DNA of 64,000 nucleotides from a bacterium (GCA_028277985.1 JANQFG010000249.1:1-64000); one strand, 5' to 3'; positions 20,358 to 30,918 are shown, numbered from the stretch's first letter. The notes: generated by a model from the sequence alone, not told the origin. Numbers and translations are program-made.

Positions 20358-21446
20358 ATGAATGACTTCGTAGAGATCACCCGCGAGAAGTACTACAGGG
20401 CCGTGAAGAAAGCGAAGCCCTTGTTTGCCTGGTTCAGCCTTACCGATGCCTGCAACCTGGACTGCAAGTACTGCTTCGTGGATGCCGCATACCACCCCCC
20501 CGGTTCGACCGAGCCGATCCAGGACCCGCTGGATACGAAGACGGTATGCGACATCATCGACAACGTCTATCAGGCGGACACCGAGATCGTGATGTTCGCC
20601 GGCGGTGAGCCGACGCTGAGAGAGGATCTGATCGATATCGTGCGGTACACGTCGACCCGCATGAGCGCCGCCATGAATACGAACGGATATGTATGCGACG
20701 AGAGCTACTGCAGCGATCTGGCGAAGGCAGGTCTGTCCCAGGTGAAGATAAGCATTGACGGCATAGAAAAGAACCACGACTGGAACCGGGGAGAGGGTTC
20801 GTTTCAGAGGGTGGTCGACGCGGCGAAGAATTTCAAGAAGGCGGGCATTCCGAAGGTGGTGCTGATCCTCACCCTTTCGAGTCTGAACTATGATGAGCTT
20901 TCGGAAGTGGTCGATCTCTCGATGGGATTGGGAGTGGATTTCACCATGGTGGAGTTTCTGCCCCTGGGAAAAGCCTCTGAAAGGAAGGAGTGGACACTCT
21001 CAAAGGAGCAGCTGGAGCGTGCGCAGCGGGTTCTCTTCGATGCGCAGAAGCGCTTTGGATGGCAAAGGGTGGCGTTCGAGAACCGCTACATCGTTGGCGA
21101 CGATGAGCATTGCAAGGGCGTCTGCATGGATCCGAACAGGCAGGCGAACTTCTACGATTTCTGCGTCGGCTGCATCAGCGGCCTGTACAGCTTCTGCATC
21201 CTGGCCTGCGGCAAAGTGGTGGCCGGCGACATCATGAGCATTGTCGTTGGGGACTTGAAACAGGAGAGGATGAAGGACATCTGGAAGAACGCCGAGGTCT
21301 TCCAGATGCTGAGAAACCGGGAGAACCTCAAGGGAAAATGCGGGGAATGCCGGTACCGATACGTCTGCGGAGGATGCAGGCGCAGGGCCTATGCATACAC
21401 CGGGGATCTCATGGCCGCCGACCCCGGGTGCTGGAGAAACGACTGA
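20358..21446 (+). CDS. Radical SAM/SPASM domain protein
   Basis: CNLDCKYCF radical SAM motif; C-terminal Cys cluster CMDP..FCVGC..CILAC..CGECRYRYVCGGC. Confidence 0.93.
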   Translation: MNDFVEITREKYYRAVKKAKPLFAWFSLTDACNLDCKYCFVDAAYHPPGSTEPIQDPLDTKTVCDIIDNVYQADTEIVMFAGGEPTLREDLIDIVRYTSTRMSAAMNTNGYVCDESYCSDLAKAGLSQVKISIDGIEKNHDWNRGEGSFQRVVDAAKNFKKAGIPKVVLILTLSSLNYDELSEVVDLSMGLGVDFTMVEFLPLGKASERKEWTLSKEQLERAQRVLFDAQKRFGWQRVAFENRYIVGDDEHCKGVCMDPNRQANFYDFCVGCISGLYSFCILACGKVVAGDIMSIVVGDLKQERMKDIWKNAEVFQMLRNRENLKGKCGECRYRYVCGGCRRRAYAYTGDLMAADPGCWRND

Positions 21447-21464
21447 TCCTTGACCCCTTTTAGC

Positions 21465-22499
21465 TCATTCCATCCACATGCCGTGCTGAATTCGCCAGAC
21501 GATCGCCGGGATCACCGCGAGAGCCAGGAAAAGGATCGCGGCAAGGGCGGTACGTAGCCCGGCCAGGCGGGCTCGTTTCTCGGCCGTCGGCGTAAGAGCA
21601 GGAATCCTGGACGCAATGATCGAACCAACGAAGACCGTACCCGCCTCCACGCCCGCCAGAATCAACGATCCGAACAGAACGTATCCGACCCACTTGTTTG
21701 CCGGCAGGAAAAGGCACCACGGACAGGGGTGGCGTGGAATACCAAAATGGTAGACGGACAAAGACTGAAGGAGTGCGTTCGTCCCCACGGGAATCCATAA
21801 GATCGTTGCGAGGGCGAAGAGCCCGGCTGACCGTGTGCCCGTGGAACGAGCGGTACGCCAGAAGTAGAGGCCGGCGAAGCCAATTGTGAGGGCGCCCAGG
21901 ATCATCCCCCATGTCCAGGCTGCTTCCGGTATGCTCCAAGAACCTGCCGAGGGACCGGTGGCTCCAACCTTTCCGTAAATCGCCTTGCAGCAACTGGTCG
22001 GTCCGTCTGCATCCATATGGAGGAGCGCCAGGAAAGTACCGTAGACGGCAAGGAGGACGATCGGACTTGCCAGCAGAAGGGTGCGGGCCGCCTGCGTGGC
22101 TAGTGGCGAGTCGGGGCGGCTTCTGTTGAGTCGGTCCAGAAGATGCCATAGGGCCAGCGTCCCCAGAGCCAATCCCCTCACCGTCAGGGCACGCCCCATC
22201 TCACCCTGGGTGGTCTGAAGCACCCCTTCCCCGCACATGACCCCCGGCAGAAGCTTCGGAAGGACGCCTGCGATCCCGAATACGAGAAGAAGGGTGGAAA
22301 GGGAGAGCAGAGCGAACCCGGCGCGCCCTGCGACCGAAGCCGTGCCTGTCGTGCTGAAAGGGGCGGCTCGCCCCGGACCGGCCGATTCCGGAGAACCTGC
22401 AGTCAGGACGCGGATGGCTGACACGGCAGCGGCCGCTACGAGCAGCACACCCAGCACATCGATAGAGATTGCCGTCAACAGCAGTGGATGCCGATACAA
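21465..22499 (-). CDS. Polytopic membrane protein with CPWC motif (possible redox membrane protein)
   Basis: Multiple hydrophobic segments; HPCPWCLFLPANKWVGY and SCC motifs. Confidence 0.6.
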   Translation of the reverse strand: MYRHPLLLTAISIDVLGVLLVAAAAVSAIRVLTAGSPESAGPGRAAPFSTTGTASVAGRAGFALLSLSTLLLVFGIAGVLPKLLPGVMCGEGVLQTTQGEMGRALTVRGLALGTLALWHLLDRLNRSRPDSPLATQAARTLLLASPIVLLAVYGTFLALLHMDADGPTSCCKAIYGKVGATGPSAGSWSIPEAAWTWGMILGALTIGFAGLYFWRTARSTGTRSAGLFALATILWIPVGTNALLQSLSVYHFGIPRHPCPWCLFLPANKWVGYVLFGSLILAGVEAGTVFVGSIIASRIPALTPTAEKRARLAGLRTALAAILFLALAVIPAIVWRIQHGMWME

Positions 22500-22585
22500 G
22501 GTTCACAGCCCTCCAGGAGCGACCGACATCATACCTTACGAGGATGCTTGTGAAAACCGCCGGGACACGGGTATGCTGATCCACT

Positions 22586-23272
22586 ATGAGCGATATGGAC
22601 CTCTATTCCCTGTTTCTCCTCGGATTCCTGGGCACGGGCCACTGCATCGGCATGTGTGGTCCCCTGGTTCTGGCCATTCCCACACAGGCCGGGAGAATCT
22701 CGGCCCATATCTTCTACAACCTGGGCCGAATCATTACGTACACAGGGGTGGGTGCGTTCATGGGAGGGATAGGTGTCGGCCTGTCCGTCCTGGCCGGGGC
22801 TGCGGGTGGGGACCCCATGGCCTGGATAGCACGAATCCAGGTTGCCTTTTCCCTGGTGGCTTCGGCCATGCTTCTTCTTCTCGGACTCTTTCGTCTGGGC
22901 ATCCTGGCAGAGCCGGACCGGATGGCCATCGCGTCCCCGGCGAGGATCCCCGGCTTCCGCAGGGTGAGAGAAGGTGTTACCGGGGGTGGGAATCCCACGG
23001 CGGTCTTTCTCTTTGGCCTGATGATGGGGTTCCTGCCGTGTGGTCTTTCCTATGCTGCCTTTGCCAGGGCCCTGGCATGCGGAGGGCTCCTCGAGGGGGG
23101 CCTGCTGCTTCTCGTTTTTGGTCTCGGAACCGTGCCTGGCCTGTTTCTGATTGGTACGGGAGCTTCCGGATTCGTGCGTCGTTACCGGCAAATCTCGGAT
23201 CTGCTGTCCGGTATGCTGATGATCGGGATCGGGGTGTCGCTTGCCGCGGATGCCCTGCAGGCGATCTTGTGA
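22586..23272 (+). CDS. Sulfite exporter TauE/SafE family (DsbD-like/CcoH-associated type) membrane protein
   Basis: GFLGTGHCIGMCGPLVLAI and GLMMGFLPCGLSYAAFARAL motifs. Confidence 0.85.
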   Translation: MSDMDLYSLFLLGFLGTGHCIGMCGPLVLAIPTQAGRISAHIFYNLGRIITYTGVGAFMGGIGVGLSVLAGAAGGDPMAWIARIQVAFSLVASAMLLLLGLFRLGILAEPDRMAIASPARIPGFRRVREGVTGGGNPTAVFLFGLMMGFLPCGLSYAAFARALACGGLLEGGLLLLVFGLGTVPGLFLIGTGASGFVRRYRQISDLLSGMLMIGIGVSLAADALQAIL

Positions 23273-23278
23273 TTGGGG

Positions 23279-23926
23279 TCAGGCGGCGTCGTCCTGAAGA
23301 TAGTAGGCGACTTCTTCGGCGATGTGGCTGGCGTGGTCCCCGATTCTCTCCAGGTGGCGGGACACGAGCACGTAGGGAACCACCGGCTGTGAGTTCTCCG
23401 GATACTCGTTCACGAGGGCGATTGCCCTCGTGGCAAAGTCATCTTTCCGCTTGTCCAGGGAGGAGTCTTCCTCCATCACCCGTCGCGCGCTCACAGCATC
23501 CGGGTCAAGGGCGGTCTGGATGCTCTGGTCGAGCATACGGGCGGCCAGTCGGGCCATTTCCGGCAGGTCTTCGGCGATCGGCAGGTCGGGCCCTTCGTGG
23601 ATCTTGCCTATCTGTTTGGCGATGATAACGATCTCGTCCGAGATCTTCGACATCAACGAAAGAACGTTGTGTGCACAGCCCGTCCATCTGAGTTCCGGGG
23701 TGTTCCTGCTCGAGCCCCCGAGGATCTGAAGGCAGAGCTCCTTCAGTGTGTCTTCCTTATCCCGGAGTTCGTCGAGCCGGCTGGACAGGTCTCTTGCACC
23801 GGCTCCGTCACGCCGTTCCAGCACCTCGAGGATCTTCCTCATCGATTCCTGCAGGTCGCTGCCGACAGAACGCATCTCCGTTTTCAGCTGGCCATACAGT
23901 CCGTGGCGGTCTTCCGTGTTCGGCAT
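23279..23926 (-). CDS. phoU: PhoU domain-containing protein
   Basis: Two PhoU-like helical repeats; SRHLERIGDHASHIAEEVAYY. Confidence 0.9.
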   Translation of the reverse strand: MPNTEDRHGLYGQLKTEMRSVGSDLQESMRKILEVLERRDGAGARDLSSRLDELRDKEDTLKELCLQILGGSSRNTPELRWTGCAHNVLSLMSKISDEIVIIAKQIGKIHEGPDLPIAEDLPEMARLAARMLDQSIQTALDPDAVSARRVMEEDSSLDKRKDDFATRAIALVNEYPENSQPVVPYVLVSRHLERIGDHASHIAEEVAYYLQDDAA

Positions 23927-24003
23927 GATCCTGTTCGGGTCTCCTGAATCAAAGGTCCTCTTGCACTCAACAGGGCCGGACCGGAATCCGTCCTACGCTC
24001 CGG

Positions 24004-24207
24004 TCAGGCCTTGCTCGGGTCGATCGAGGCAAGGAGGGCCTTGAGCCTTTCTTCGTGCTTGACCTCCTGTTCCCGGAGGCCTTCCAGAATGGCTTTCGCG
24101 TAGTCGTCGCCGGCCTTTTCGGCCAGGTCCTTGTACATCTGCTGCGCTTTCTGTTCTTCACTGATGGCGAACTGGATGAGCCCGCGGAAATCCTCGGTTG
24201 CGCTCAT
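24004..24207 (-). CDS. Small ferritin-like/rubrerythrin-like protein
   Basis: FAISEEQKAQQMYKDLAEKAGDDYAKAILEGLREQEVKHEERL (E..E..E..H pattern). Confidence 0.7.
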   Translation of the reverse strand: MSATEDFRGLIQFAISEEQKAQQMYKDLAEKAGDDYAKAILEGLREQEVKHEERLKALLASIDPSKA

Positions 24208-24348
24208 TGTTGCCTCTCCCTTCCCTCATAGTTTCTTATCGATAGAATGAAGCGATTAGATTAACCCAAGGGCCAGATTTGTGGCAAGTGGCAGGAGTCT
24301 GATACGATTTCAATTTCGTGACCACAGGAAAGGGAGAGAGGCGAAGGT

Positions 24349-25560
24349 ATGGCAGGAGAAGATGCAAGGAGGCACTGGGCGGAGAGGATCCGGGGATTCG
24401 GAACCACGATCTTCGCCGAGATGACCGAGCTCGCCGTTGCCCATGGGGCGGTCAATCTGGGCCAGGGATTCCCAAATTTCCCGTGCCCCGATTTCCTGAA
24501 GGAGGCGGCCAGAAAGGCGATCTACGGGGACCAGAACCAGTATGCCCGGAGTGCGGGAACCCCCCACCTGGTCAAGGTACTGGCAAGGGAGCTGTCACAG
24601 GAGTTCGGCAGGGACCTGGATCCGCTCTCGGAGATCACCGTCACGACGGGAGCCACAGAAGGCCTGTTCATCGCTGCCCAGGCATTCCTCGAGCCGGGAG
24701 ACGAGGCCGTGCTGATCGAGCCGTTCTACGATGCCTACCCGGCGGACAGCGCTCTCTGCGGGGCGACCTGTGTTCACGTCCCGCTCCGGCCGGCCGAGGA
24801 CGGCAAGTGGGTGTTCGATCCGGCCGAGATGGAGCAGGCCTTCTCCGAAAAGACGAAGGTTGTCTTCCTGAATTCTCCCCAGAACCCGACCGGCAAGGTC
24901 TTCTCGCGCCCGGAGCTCGAACAGATCGCAGCGTTGTGCATCCGCCACGACGTGATCGTTGTCAGCGACGAGGTCTACGACCGCATGGTCTTCGATGGCC
25001 TCGAGCACGTTCGTCTGGCTTCCCTTCCGGGCATGTGGGAGAGGACGGTCACCTTGGGAAGCGCCGGGAAGACCTTCTCGGTCACAGGCTGGAAGATCGG
25101 CTGGGCAGTGGCATCGCCCACCCTCTCAGAGGCCCTCCGCAAGGTGCACCAGTGGGTGCCCTACGCGGTCACCACTCCCCTGCAGGAGGCCGTGGCTTGC
25201 GCTCTCGAGGAGGCAGGCCCGCGAGACTACTACGCGCAACTTCAAGAGATGTACCAGACGAAGCGGGATTTCCTGGTGAAAGCACTGAAAGGCAGCGGGT
25301 TTCAGCCCTATGTGCCGGAAGGAACCTACTTCATCCTTGCGGATTGCTCGTCCTGGGGCTTTGAGAACGACGTAGAGCTCTGCAGATACCTCACCGTGGA
25401 GGTGGGTGTCGGGGCCATTCCGCCCAGCGCATTCTACTCCGATGGGCACAAAGGGCTGGCGAGCACCCTGGTTCGCTTCTGCTTCTGCAAGACCGACGAA
25501 ATCCTCGCCCAGGCGGCCGAGAAGCTGGAGAAGGCATATCGGTCGAGAATCGGGCGGTAG
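24349..25560 (+). CDS. Pyridoxal-phosphate aminotransferase class I/II (aromatic/methionine/kynurenine-type)
   Basis: NSPQNPTGKVFSRPEL; SAGKTFSVTGWKIGW PLP-lysine motif. Confidence 0.93.
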   Translation: MAGEDARRHWAERIRGFGTTIFAEMTELAVAHGAVNLGQGFPNFPCPDFLKEAARKAIYGDQNQYARSAGTPHLVKVLARELSQEFGRDLDPLSEITVTTGATEGLFIAAQAFLEPGDEAVLIEPFYDAYPADSALCGATCVHVPLRPAEDGKWVFDPAEMEQAFSEKTKVVFLNSPQNPTGKVFSRPELEQIAALCIRHDVIVVSDEVYDRMVFDGLEHVRLASLPGMWERTVTLGSAGKTFSVTGWKIGWAVASPTLSEALRKVHQWVPYAVTTPLQEAVACALEEAGPRDYYAQLQEMYQTKRDFLVKALKGSGFQPYVPEGTYFILADCSSWGFENDVELCRYLTVEVGVGAIPPSAFYSDGHKGLASTLVRFCFCKTDEILAQAAEKLEKAYRSRIGR

Positions 25561-25572
25561 CGAGGACCTTGC

Positions 25573-26004
25573 CTACATATTGTAGAGCTCGTCGCCGGGA
25601 AGGGCTCGAATCCCTTTACGTTGGAGCACCTCCAGGGCTTTGGGCAGGTCGTGGAACCGGAAGATCATGACGGCGCTCTGGGAAGGGGCCTTTACAAAAG
25701 CGTACATGTATTCCACGTTGAGTTTTTCGCCCTTCAGAAGCTGAAGAAGATGAGCGAGCCCGCCGGGCCTGTCCGGGACCTCGATCGCAACCACATCGGT
25801 CTCCCTCACGGTCAGGCCTTCCTGTTTCAGGATCGCTTTCGCCTTTTCCACGTCGTCAACGATCAGGCGCAGAATCCCGAAATCCACCGAGTCGGCCAGA
25901 GAGAGGGCCCGGATGTTGATGTCCTGGTCGGCGAGGATTCCGGTGACCTCAGCAAGCCGTCCCGCTCGATTCTCCAGGAAGATGGAGACTTGCTTGACTA
26001 TCAT
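25573..26004 (-). CDS. Tandem ACT domain protein
   Basis: QVSIFLENRAGRLAEVTGILADQDINIRAL and second VAIEVPDRPGGLAHLLQLLKG. Confidence 0.92.
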   Translation of the reverse strand: MIVKQVSIFLENRAGRLAEVTGILADQDINIRALSLADSVDFGILRLIVDDVEKAKAILKQEGLTVRETDVVAIEVPDRPGGLAHLLQLLKGEKLNVEYMYAFVKAPSQSAVMIFRFHDLPKALEVLQRKGIRALPGDELYNM

Positions 26005-26032
26005 CGAATCTCTCCTAGGCGTTCGAAGCCAA

Positions 26033-26060
26033 GGGATTCCCGCCTGCGCGGGAATGACGG
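26033..26060. repeat. dRS3-like repeat GGATTCCCGCctgcGCGGGAATGACGG
   Basis: Perfect ATTCCCGC/GCGGGAAT arms with 4-nt loop in intergenic spacer. Confidence 0.8.
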
Positions 26061-26064
26061 CTTT

Positions 26065-27399
26065 CTATTTCTTTCTTCTGTCGATCACCCGGACCGCCTT
26101 GCCTTCACTTCGGGTGATCGATCTGGGCTCTACGAGCTTGATCCGTACCCCGATCCCCAGGATGCTCTCCACTTCCGCCCGGATCCGCTTCTCGACCTTC
26201 GCCATTTCCCTGACCTCATCCGAGAACATCTCCTCCGAGACCTCTACATGTACCTCGATGGTGTCCAGGCTCTTCTCCCTGTCCACATAGATCAGGTAGT
26301 GCGGTGCCGCCTCCGGAATCTCTAGAAGCACGCTCTCGATCTGGGAAGGGAAGACATTGACCCCCCGGATGATCAGCATGTCGTCCGATCGTCCGGTGAC
26401 GCGCTCCATGCGCGCAGTGGTCCTGCCGCAGGAGCACGCATCCCTGGTGAGCCGGGTGATGTCCCTCACCCGGTACCGTAGAAGGGGGATCCCCTCCTTG
26501 GTCAGGGTCGTGATCACGAGCTCCCCGGCCGTGCCGTCGCCCCGGGGTTCGCCCGTGGCAGGGTCGATGATCTCGGGCAGGAAGTGGTCTTCCATGATGT
26601 GGAGGCCGTCTTTCGCCTCGCACTCGGATGCCACACCCGGGCCTATAATCTCGCTCAACCCGTAGATGTCTATGGCCGAAACGTGGAGCTTCTTCTCGAT
26701 CTCCTTTCGGAGGTTGTCGGTCCACGGCTCGGCGCCGAAGACGCCCACCCGCAGAGCAAGATCGCGGGTCGAGATGCCCCTCTCTTCCGCCGCCTCCGCC
26801 AGGTAGAGCGCGTAAGAAGGCGTGGAGCAGAGCACCGTCGTTCCGAAGTCCTCGAGCAGCGTGATCTGCCGTTTCGTGTTCCCGGTCGAGACCGGCACAA
26901 CCGCTGCCCCGATCTTCTCGGCCCCATAGTGTGCACCCAGGCCTCCGGTGAACAGTCCATAGCCGTAAGCGACCTGGATGATGTCCCCCTGGTGTGCGCC
27001 CGCGGACATCAAGGTCCGGGCCATGACCTCCGCCCAGGTCTCGATATCTTTTCGCGTGTACCCGACCACCGTGGGTTTCCCGGTGGTGCCGGTCGAGGCG
27101 TGAATCCGGATGATCTCATCCATGGGAACGGCGAAGAGCCCGAAGGGATAGTTGTCGCGAAGGTCTGCCTTGGTGGTGAAGGGGATCTTCTGAAGGTCGT
27201 CGAGGCTGCGGATGCTCTCAGGCCGTATGCCCGCCTCTTCCAGCCTGTTCCGGTAAAAGGGCACCTGCCGGTAAACCCTTTCGACCAGAGCCTTGAGCCT
27301 CTCGAGTTGCAGCTCTTCCAGGTCGCGACGGCCGCAGCATTCGGATGCTTCGTTCCAGTACAACGCCCTCTCCCGTCTAGCGCCCCCTGCCGAGCTCAA
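26065..27399 (-). CDS. paaK: Phenylacetate--CoA ligase
   Basis: [44 protein letters not shown]-type C-terminus. Confidence 0.93.
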   Translation of the reverse strand: MSSAGGARRERALYWNEASECCGRRDLEELQLERLKALVERVYRQVPFYRNRLEEAGIRPESIRSLDDLQKIPFTTKADLRDNYPFGLFAVPMDEIIRIHASTGTTGKPTVVGYTRKDIETWAEVMARTLMSAGAHQGDIIQVAYGYGLFTGGLGAHYGAEKIGAAVVPVSTGNTKRQITLLEDFGTTVLCSTPSYALYLAEAAEERGISTRDLALRVGVFGAEPWTDNLRKEIEKKLHVSAIDIYGLSEIIGPGVASECEAKDGLHIMEDHFLPEIIDPATGEPRGDGTAGELVITTLTKEGIPLLRYRVRDITRLTRDACSCGRTTARMERVTGRSDDMLIIRGVNVFPSQIESVLLEIPEAAPHYLIYVDREKSLDTIEVHVEVSEEMFSDEVREMAKVEKRIRAEVESILGIGVRIKLVEPRSITRSEGKAVRVIDRRKK

Positions 27400-27949
27400 A
27401 GGCGTGCAGATTCATCGGAACGAATTTCTCAGGAAGTCTCTGAGAGATCGCCTGCTTCCACATCTCTTCCGGGAAATCCAGTTCCCGGGAGATGGCCCCG
27501 ACGAGCACGCTGTTCACCGTCCGAACATCCCCCGCCTTTCGGGCAAGCTTCAGTCCATCCACGATCCGGGTTTTGGGCCGTTTCTTCTTGAGGAGATCGT
27601 AGATGCGGCTCGGGTAATCCATCCGGCCGGAGGTCACTGTCGTCGGGTTGATCTTCTGTCGATTGACCAGCAGGACGCCGTCCTCTTTCAGAAAGTCCGT
27701 CCACCGAAGGGCCTCGAGCGCCTCGAAACCCATGAGAATGTCCGCCTGCCCTTTCGGTATGAGAGGGGAGAAGACCTTGCGTGCGCAACGGACGTGACTG
27801 GTAACCGATCCGCCCCGTTGCGCCATTCCATGGACTTCACTCTTCTTCACATCGAGGCCTGCTTCCATGAACACGAGGCAGAGGATTTCTCCTGCCAAAA
27901 GGATGCCTTGCCCTCCAACGCCGGCGAGAAAGATGTCTTGATTCTTCAA
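27377..27949 (-). CDS. iorB: Indolepyruvate oxidoreductase subunit beta
   Basis: [35 protein letters not shown]. Confidence 0.93.
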   Translation of the reverse strand: MKNQDIFLAGVGGQGILLAGEILCLVFMEAGLDVKKSEVHGMAQRGGSVTSHVRCARKVFSPLIPKGQADILMGFEALEALRWTDFLKEDGVLLVNRQKINPTTVTSGRMDYPSRIYDLLKKKRPKTRIVDGLKLARKAGDVRTVNSVLVGAISRELDFPEEMWKQAISQRLPEKFVPMNLHAFELGRGR

Positions 27950-27962
27950 TGCTTGGTGTCTC

Positions 27963-29720
27963 CTAGTCGTACGAAAGGTCGTCGATCGCGTCCAGCTTGC
28001 ATATCTGTTGGCAGATCGGGCATCCGTTGCAGATGACGCTGTCGATCTGTGCCTTGCCGTCCGAAGTCTGGCTGAGGGCCGGGCAGCCCGTTAGGAGGCA
28101 GAGGTTGCAGCCTACGCACTTCTCCGGGTCAACGGTCTTGGGCGTCTTCCTCTCGCCGCGCTTCTTGAGAAGGCAATCCCTCCTGGCAATGATCAGGGAG
28201 GATCGGGGTGCCTCCGCTTCCTCTTTCAGGATCCTTTCCAGCCCCTTCATCTCGTAAGGATCGACGGTTCGGACCGAATCGATCCCAAGCGCCTTGCCCA
28301 GGCCCTCGAAATCGACCTCCGGCGCTTCCTCTCCCTGAAGGGTCTTTCCGGTGGCCGCATGCTCCTGGAACCCGGTCATGGCCGTAGTCCGGTTGTCCAG
28401 GATGACCGTGGTCGAGTTCCCGCGGTTGTAGGCGATGTTCAGGAGCGGAGAAATACCGCTGTGCAGGAAGGTGCTGTCCCCCAGGACGGCAACGCAGCGG
28501 GACTCGGGATCCGAACCGAGGGCCTTGTCCATGCCGTGGGCCATACCGATGCTCGCCCCCATGCAGAGCGTGGAGTCCATGGTTTCGAGGGGAGGGGCCA
28601 CGCTCAGGGTGTAACAGCCGATGTCGCCCATCACGTTGAGCTTGAGCTTCTTGATCGTATAGAAGGTCGCCGAGTGCGGGCACCCGGGGCAGAGGGCAGG
28701 GGGTCTCGGAGGGATCGCCACAGGGGAGGGCGTCTTCTTCCGCTTCTTCCCGCTCATGCCCTGTTTCACGATCTCGGGCGAGAGCTCGCCGCAGATCGGA
28801 AAGCGTTCCTTTCCGATAGCCGGGATCCCGAGGGCCTTGATCTGATCTTCCAGATACGGGTCGAGCTCTTCCACCACGAAAAGCTTCTTCACGCCATCTG
28901 CAAATTCCCGTATCAGGTTCTCCGGCAGGGGGTAGCTCAGCCCCAGTTTCAGGAAGGAGGCGCGTGGTCGGGCCTCTTTGGCATATTGGTAGGCCACGTT
29001 GCCGGTGATGATCCCGACCTCTCGCCGGCCCCACTCGATCCGGTTGAGCGGGGTCGTTTCCGACAGCTCCTGGAGGCGAACCAGACGCTGCTCCACAACG
29101 TCGTGCCTCTGGCGTGCGTAGTTGGGCACCATCACGTACTTGGGCGGGTCCTTCACAAAGCCGGGATCTCTAAGATGCCGCACCCGGGTCGCCTTTCTCT
29201 GGACCACACCTTTCGAATGGGACACCCTCGTGGTGACCCGGAAGAGCACGGGTGTGTCGTACTTCTCGCTGATCTCGAGGGCCTCCCCGATGAATTCATA
29301 CGCCTCCTGGGAATCCGCAGGCTCCAGCATGGGTACCTTGGCGGCCAGCGCGTAGTGGCGGTTGTCCTGCTCGTTCTGTGAACTGTGCATACCCGGGTCA
29401 TCCGCGCTGATGATCACCAGGCCGCCGTTGACGCCGATGTATGAGGCCGTGAAGAAGGGATCCGCAGCCACATTCAGGCCGACATGTTTCATGCTCGCCA
29501 GGGTTCTGACGCCCCCCAGACAGGCGCCGATAGCCACTTCAAGGGCCACCTTCTCATTGGGCGCCCATTCCGCGTACACATCATCGAAGTGGGCTATGTT
29601 CTCGAGGATTTCGGTGCTGGGCGTGCCCGGATAGGCTGCAGCCACCTTCACGCCGTAATCGTAGGCGCCCCAGGCGATCGCCTCGTTTCCGGACAGCAGC
29701 TTTGTGTTCGTCGATTCCAT
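27963..29720 (-). CDS. iorA: Indolepyruvate ferredoxin oxidoreductase subunit alpha
   Basis: LLSGNEAIAWGAYDYGVKVAAAYPGTPSTEI; TPP domain GDIGCYTLS; C-terminal 2x[4Fe-4S] CVGCNLC / CNGCPICQQIC. Confidence 0.95.
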   Translation of the reverse strand: MESTNTKLLSGNEAIAWGAYDYGVKVAAAYPGTPSTEILENIAHFDDVYAEWAPNEKVALEVAIGACLGGVRTLASMKHVGLNVAADPFFTASYIGVNGGLVIISADDPGMHSSQNEQDNRHYALAAKVPMLEPADSQEAYEFIGEALEISEKYDTPVLFRVTTRVSHSKGVVQRKATRVRHLRDPGFVKDPPKYVMVPNYARQRHDVVEQRLVRLQELSETTPLNRIEWGRREVGIITGNVAYQYAKEARPRASFLKLGLSYPLPENLIREFADGVKKLFVVEELDPYLEDQIKALGIPAIGKERFPICGELSPEIVKQGMSGKKRKKTPSPVAIPPRPPALCPGCPHSATFYTIKKLKLNVMGDIGCYTLSVAPPLETMDSTLCMGASIGMAHGMDKALGSDPESRCVAVLGDSTFLHSGISPLLNIAYNRGNSTTVILDNRTTAMTGFQEHAATGKTLQGEEAPEVDFEGLGKALGIDSVRTVDPYEMKGLERILKEEAEAPRSSLIIARRDCLLKKRGERKTPKTVDPEKCVGCNLCLLTGCPALSQTSDGKAQIDSVICNGCPICQQICKLDAIDDLSYD

Positions 29721-29914
29721 GGTGTCAGACTCTCGTGTTAGAGGTTCGTTTCGAGCCGGGTAGACGTTCAAAAAGTGTGAAAAGAGGTGGAGAATCACGA
29801 CCCTTGGGCGGGTGGCGATCTTCGAAAAAAAGCCAGGAGGTTAAACTAATAGAACTAGCAGAAAAGCGGGTGGCCGTCAAACGTTTGGCTTGCCCGCCGC
29901 GCCCTTCTTCACCC

Positions 29915-30754
29915 CTAGGCTCGTGCCCCGTTCTCGTCTATTTCGATCAGGGTGTCAGCGAATCTCTCGGCGAGAAAGACCAGGGACTCAATGTCCAGAA
30001 AGCTCGTAACGGACCGGTCGAAAAGAAGCTTTGCCCTTGCCTCGAACCCCTCCTCGGGCACGGCGTCCCAGAAGACGAGGAAGAAAGGGATTTTGGGCAG
30101 GGGGAGAAACGAGAGGGCCACGTCCGCATTCGATTCGTCCTCGACCTGCTGCGCCCCGAGCGCACCCGCCGCTCGTTCGAGGCGGTCCGGCTTGCCCTCG
30201 AAATGGGACGCAATCTTCTGTTCGCACCCGTGCTCGAGCTCCGGCTTTTTCGGGATGTGCCCCGGGATGTTATCGATGGGTATCCACTCGCCACGGATCG
30301 GCTCGGTGCCTGAAAAATGGATATAATTGTAGAGCAGGATGTTGTCCCAGTGATTGTCTGCCGGGGTTCCATCGATCCGGATCTCCTGCTTGGAGACCAG
30401 GCAATCACGGTTCATGTAGGAGAGGCTCAGATGGGGTTGATCGTCCTTCTCCACATACCGGGCGCCCAGCCCATCGGCAATGGCCGAGAAGTCGTGTGAA
30501 GCGATCCGTTCCCGGATGTGATCCGCGGTGATCTTGTAGAGGTCGCGCTTGACGTACACGCCCTCGCTCTGCTGTTCGTGGATCCTGCTTCCCAGTTCCT
30601 CCCGCACCTCCTCTGTCAGGTAGGGGCAGCTCTCCAGGGGCTTCTTCTCCACGATCACACAGGTGGCGAAAGCGAGGCAGGTAGGAAACCCGCACTCCTT
30701 GCAGTTCGTCCTGGGTGTAGCCTTGTAGAGATCGATCGCACTGACCGGTTTCAT
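29915..30754 (-). CDS. DUF3786-like protein with N-terminal Fe-S cysteine motif
   Basis: NCKECGFPTCLAFATCVIVEKKPLESCPYL followed by DUF3786-like domain. Confidence 0.75.
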   Translation of the reverse strand: MKPVSAIDLYKATPRTNCKECGFPTCLAFATCVIVEKKPLESCPYLTEEVREELGSRIHEQQSEGVYVKRDLYKITADHIRERIASHDFSAIADGLGARYVEKDDQPHLSLSYMNRDCLVSKQEIRIDGTPADNHWDNILLYNYIHFSGTEPIRGEWIPIDNIPGHIPKKPELEHGCEQKIASHFEGKPDRLERAAGALGAQQVEDESNADVALSFLPLPKIPFFLVFWDAVPEEGFEARAKLLFDRSVTSFLDIESLVFLAERFADTLIEIDENGARA

Positions 30755-30789
30755 GATCGCCTCGTCTTGGTTTGCTCTCCTCTTCAGCC

Positions 30790-30810
30790 ATTCCGCGCGG
30801 GACGCGGAAT
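30790..30810. repeat. Hairpin ATTCCGCG-cggga-CGCGGAAT
   Basis: Perfect 8-bp arms; same ATTCC...GGAAT layout as 26033-26060. Confidence 0.55.
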
Positions 30811-30918
30811 CCCTTCCTCCTGTTCAGATGAATCCTGGCGCCCGGAGGATGCCCGGGCAGGTTCGCCTGCGGAAGGGTGAGGGTTTGCCGGAGATCCACA
30901 GCGGGTAAAGGGCCGGGC

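Noticed and set aside
20102-20380. Minus-strand ORF upstream of the radical SAM gene, considered as a precursor peptide
   Set aside because: Runs into the palindrome, opposite strand to the radical SAM gene, and no leader/core pattern or recognition domain seen
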